This document shows, piece by piece, positions 62,814 to 64,000 of a DNA stretch of 64,000 nt. The translations under genes and the position numbers were made by a program. The notes beneath the pieces are model-generated. The model saw nothing but the letters and a program-made list of their open reading frames with translations. It was not told the origin of the DNA and ran no database searches. The stretch is taken from positions 32,654,862-32,718,861 of the forward strand of contig CM049307.1 in the NCBI GenBank assembly GCA_026874595.1, read 5' to 3'. The stretch is from Sipunculus nudus (lineage: Eukaryota; Annelida; Sipuncula; Golfingiida; Sipunculidae). Within the stretch, counting starts at the first letter, position 1; the number at the start of each line of letters is the position of its first letter.

Positions 62814-64000
62814 AGACCAATAATCGGAAATATGACAAAACAGGTTACAGCATACAGGGATTACAACTTTTCTCTGCCAGGGAACAGAAAATAAACAAGC
62901 CAGGCAAACTGATGACGTATTTCAGTTGAAGGAGACGCACATCCGATCATTGTAATGTCATTTTGACATCACTGTTTTTTGACAAACACCACATGCATCC
63001 ATTGCCATTGTGCCAGGAAGACTCCATCCACGGTCCATCAGCACAATCAATGCGAAAGAGTTGCAAAGTAAATACTTTTTACATAATATTTTACTACTTT
63101 ACACAAACTCGGCAGAATATCTGTATTTCTATTTTAGGCCATGGGGCATTTTTAAAGAATATTCTTCAAAAAATTATCTTGAAAAAACACGACGACGGGT
63201 TTTAGGATGGACTATACTTGTGTAGACTGCATGTTCTGTGTTACTTTTTGTGACCTTCTTTGTCTATCCTGGTTGTATCTTCAATCTGAAACATTAGAGA
63301 AATACATGAATTATTAGTACATAGAGAACATGCAAAGATTTGATAACAGAACAGGATTTAGCTACCACCAACTGCAAGCCCAGAAGCCGTCTGCTTTACC
63401 AACTGTGCCACAGAGGCAAGTTGCAAGTGAGAGGAAAGTCAAGATATTTAAGCTATTCAAACTATTGTGACTGAAAAAACTCCGCAAATGTCCACAAGAG
63501 GTCACTGTGCTTAAGGGGTGGATACTCCAAGGTGAATAATGGTACATATAATTACGTGTTTCAGTTTGGGGTTGCCACCCCCAAACTCCCGCTAGCATTA
63601 TGGAATGGTAAAATTAAAATGAAAGTGTGAAGCAAAATAAAAAGCTGGAAGCCAGTAAAAACAACATAGGAATACATAAAATGGGGGCGGCCATCACTGT
63701 GTATGAAGTCAGCATGATGTTTGTGCACAAGTGAACACAACTCAGCTAGACATAAACAGTGATGGATGGATACATTGGTTGAGGTTCAGATGACAAGAAA
63801 CAGCAAGTATATGATGTCCACATGTTAAGGACAGGACTGAATACACTTCAGTTTAAGTAATTGAATAGCCCATCATGGTTCATGTTGATTATTAGACAGT
63901 TTCAGCCAGTTCAGACCAATCTTTGTCAGATGGAAATGTCGGCCATATTTGAACTATACTACCAGAAAAAATTTACACCAAGTTATGGCTCTTTGGAATA
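62814..64000. other. Non-coding; possible degraded tRNA-like segment
   Basis: No exon is supported. On the minus strand around 63415-63385 the phrase TGTGGCACAGTTGGTAAAGC resembles a tRNA or SINE box A, but no convincing box B follows. Confidence 0.45.

Noticed and set aside
63385..63415. tRNA-like box A on the minus strand
   Set aside because: No box B at the right distance; too weak to call.

Overview
This is an A+T-rich, intron-rich animal window. The gene content is metazoan (a HIF asparaginyl hydroxylase with the animal FIH sequence and a full-length DRG2 GTPase). The repeat content points to a lophotrochozoan, most likely a mollusc: tRNA-derived SINEs, many short DNA transposons, and Helentron-like elements ending in GGACGGAC-type runs plus a hairpin and an A-run. 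The species assignment is inference.

Three protein-coding genes can be assembled exon by exon with intact frames. (1) 7485-9981, minus: a four-exon, 176-residue SRPBCC/START-fold-like protein of unknown function. It has an N-terminal hydrophobic segment and lies between two inverted copies of one short transposon. (2) 18540-29861, plus: FIH (HIF1AN), eight coding exons, 328 residues, with the Fe(II) triad and 2-oxoglutarate lysine conserved. Its first exon is 7 kb upstream of the rest, and intron 1 carries a hAT transposon that was itself interrupted by a Helentron-like element. (3) 32916-56924, minus: DRG2, fourteen coding exons, 364 residues, complete. FIH and DRG2 are convergent, with about 3 kb between their stop codons.

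Most of the rest is mobile-element DNA. From left to right: a foldback element with minisatellite arms and a 5-bp target duplication (1289-3718); the inverted MITE pair (6555-7166 and 11748-12208); a Mutator-like MITE family (12611-13138 and 62083-62647, the latter with a perfect 9-bp duplication); a ~31-bp minisatellite in two opposed blocks (13960-15715) with a Helitron-like terminus between them; a 5'-truncated LINE (16310-18112); the nested hAT (19503-23396); four Helentron-like elements in DRG2 introns; two hAT-like nonautonomous elements in DRG2 introns; and a 9-bp-TSD element just upstream of DRG2 (57384-58374).

The most unusual pattern is in the Helentron-like elements. Five of them share one plan: an AAC(T/A)AG start, a short hairpin, a subterminal inverted repeat, and a 3' hairpin carrying the same repeat followed by an A-rich end. 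Four of the five carry internal tandem units, and each of those four families contains the same 12-bp palindrome GGTGGCGCCACC although the surrounding repeat sequences differ. One array also repeats a 19-bp block that reads on the minus strand as a nuclear-receptor DR1 site joined to an ERR/SF-1-type half-site.

No rRNA, true tRNA gene or CRISPR was found. The last 7 kb (57-64 kb) and the first 7 kb contain no gene that I can support.
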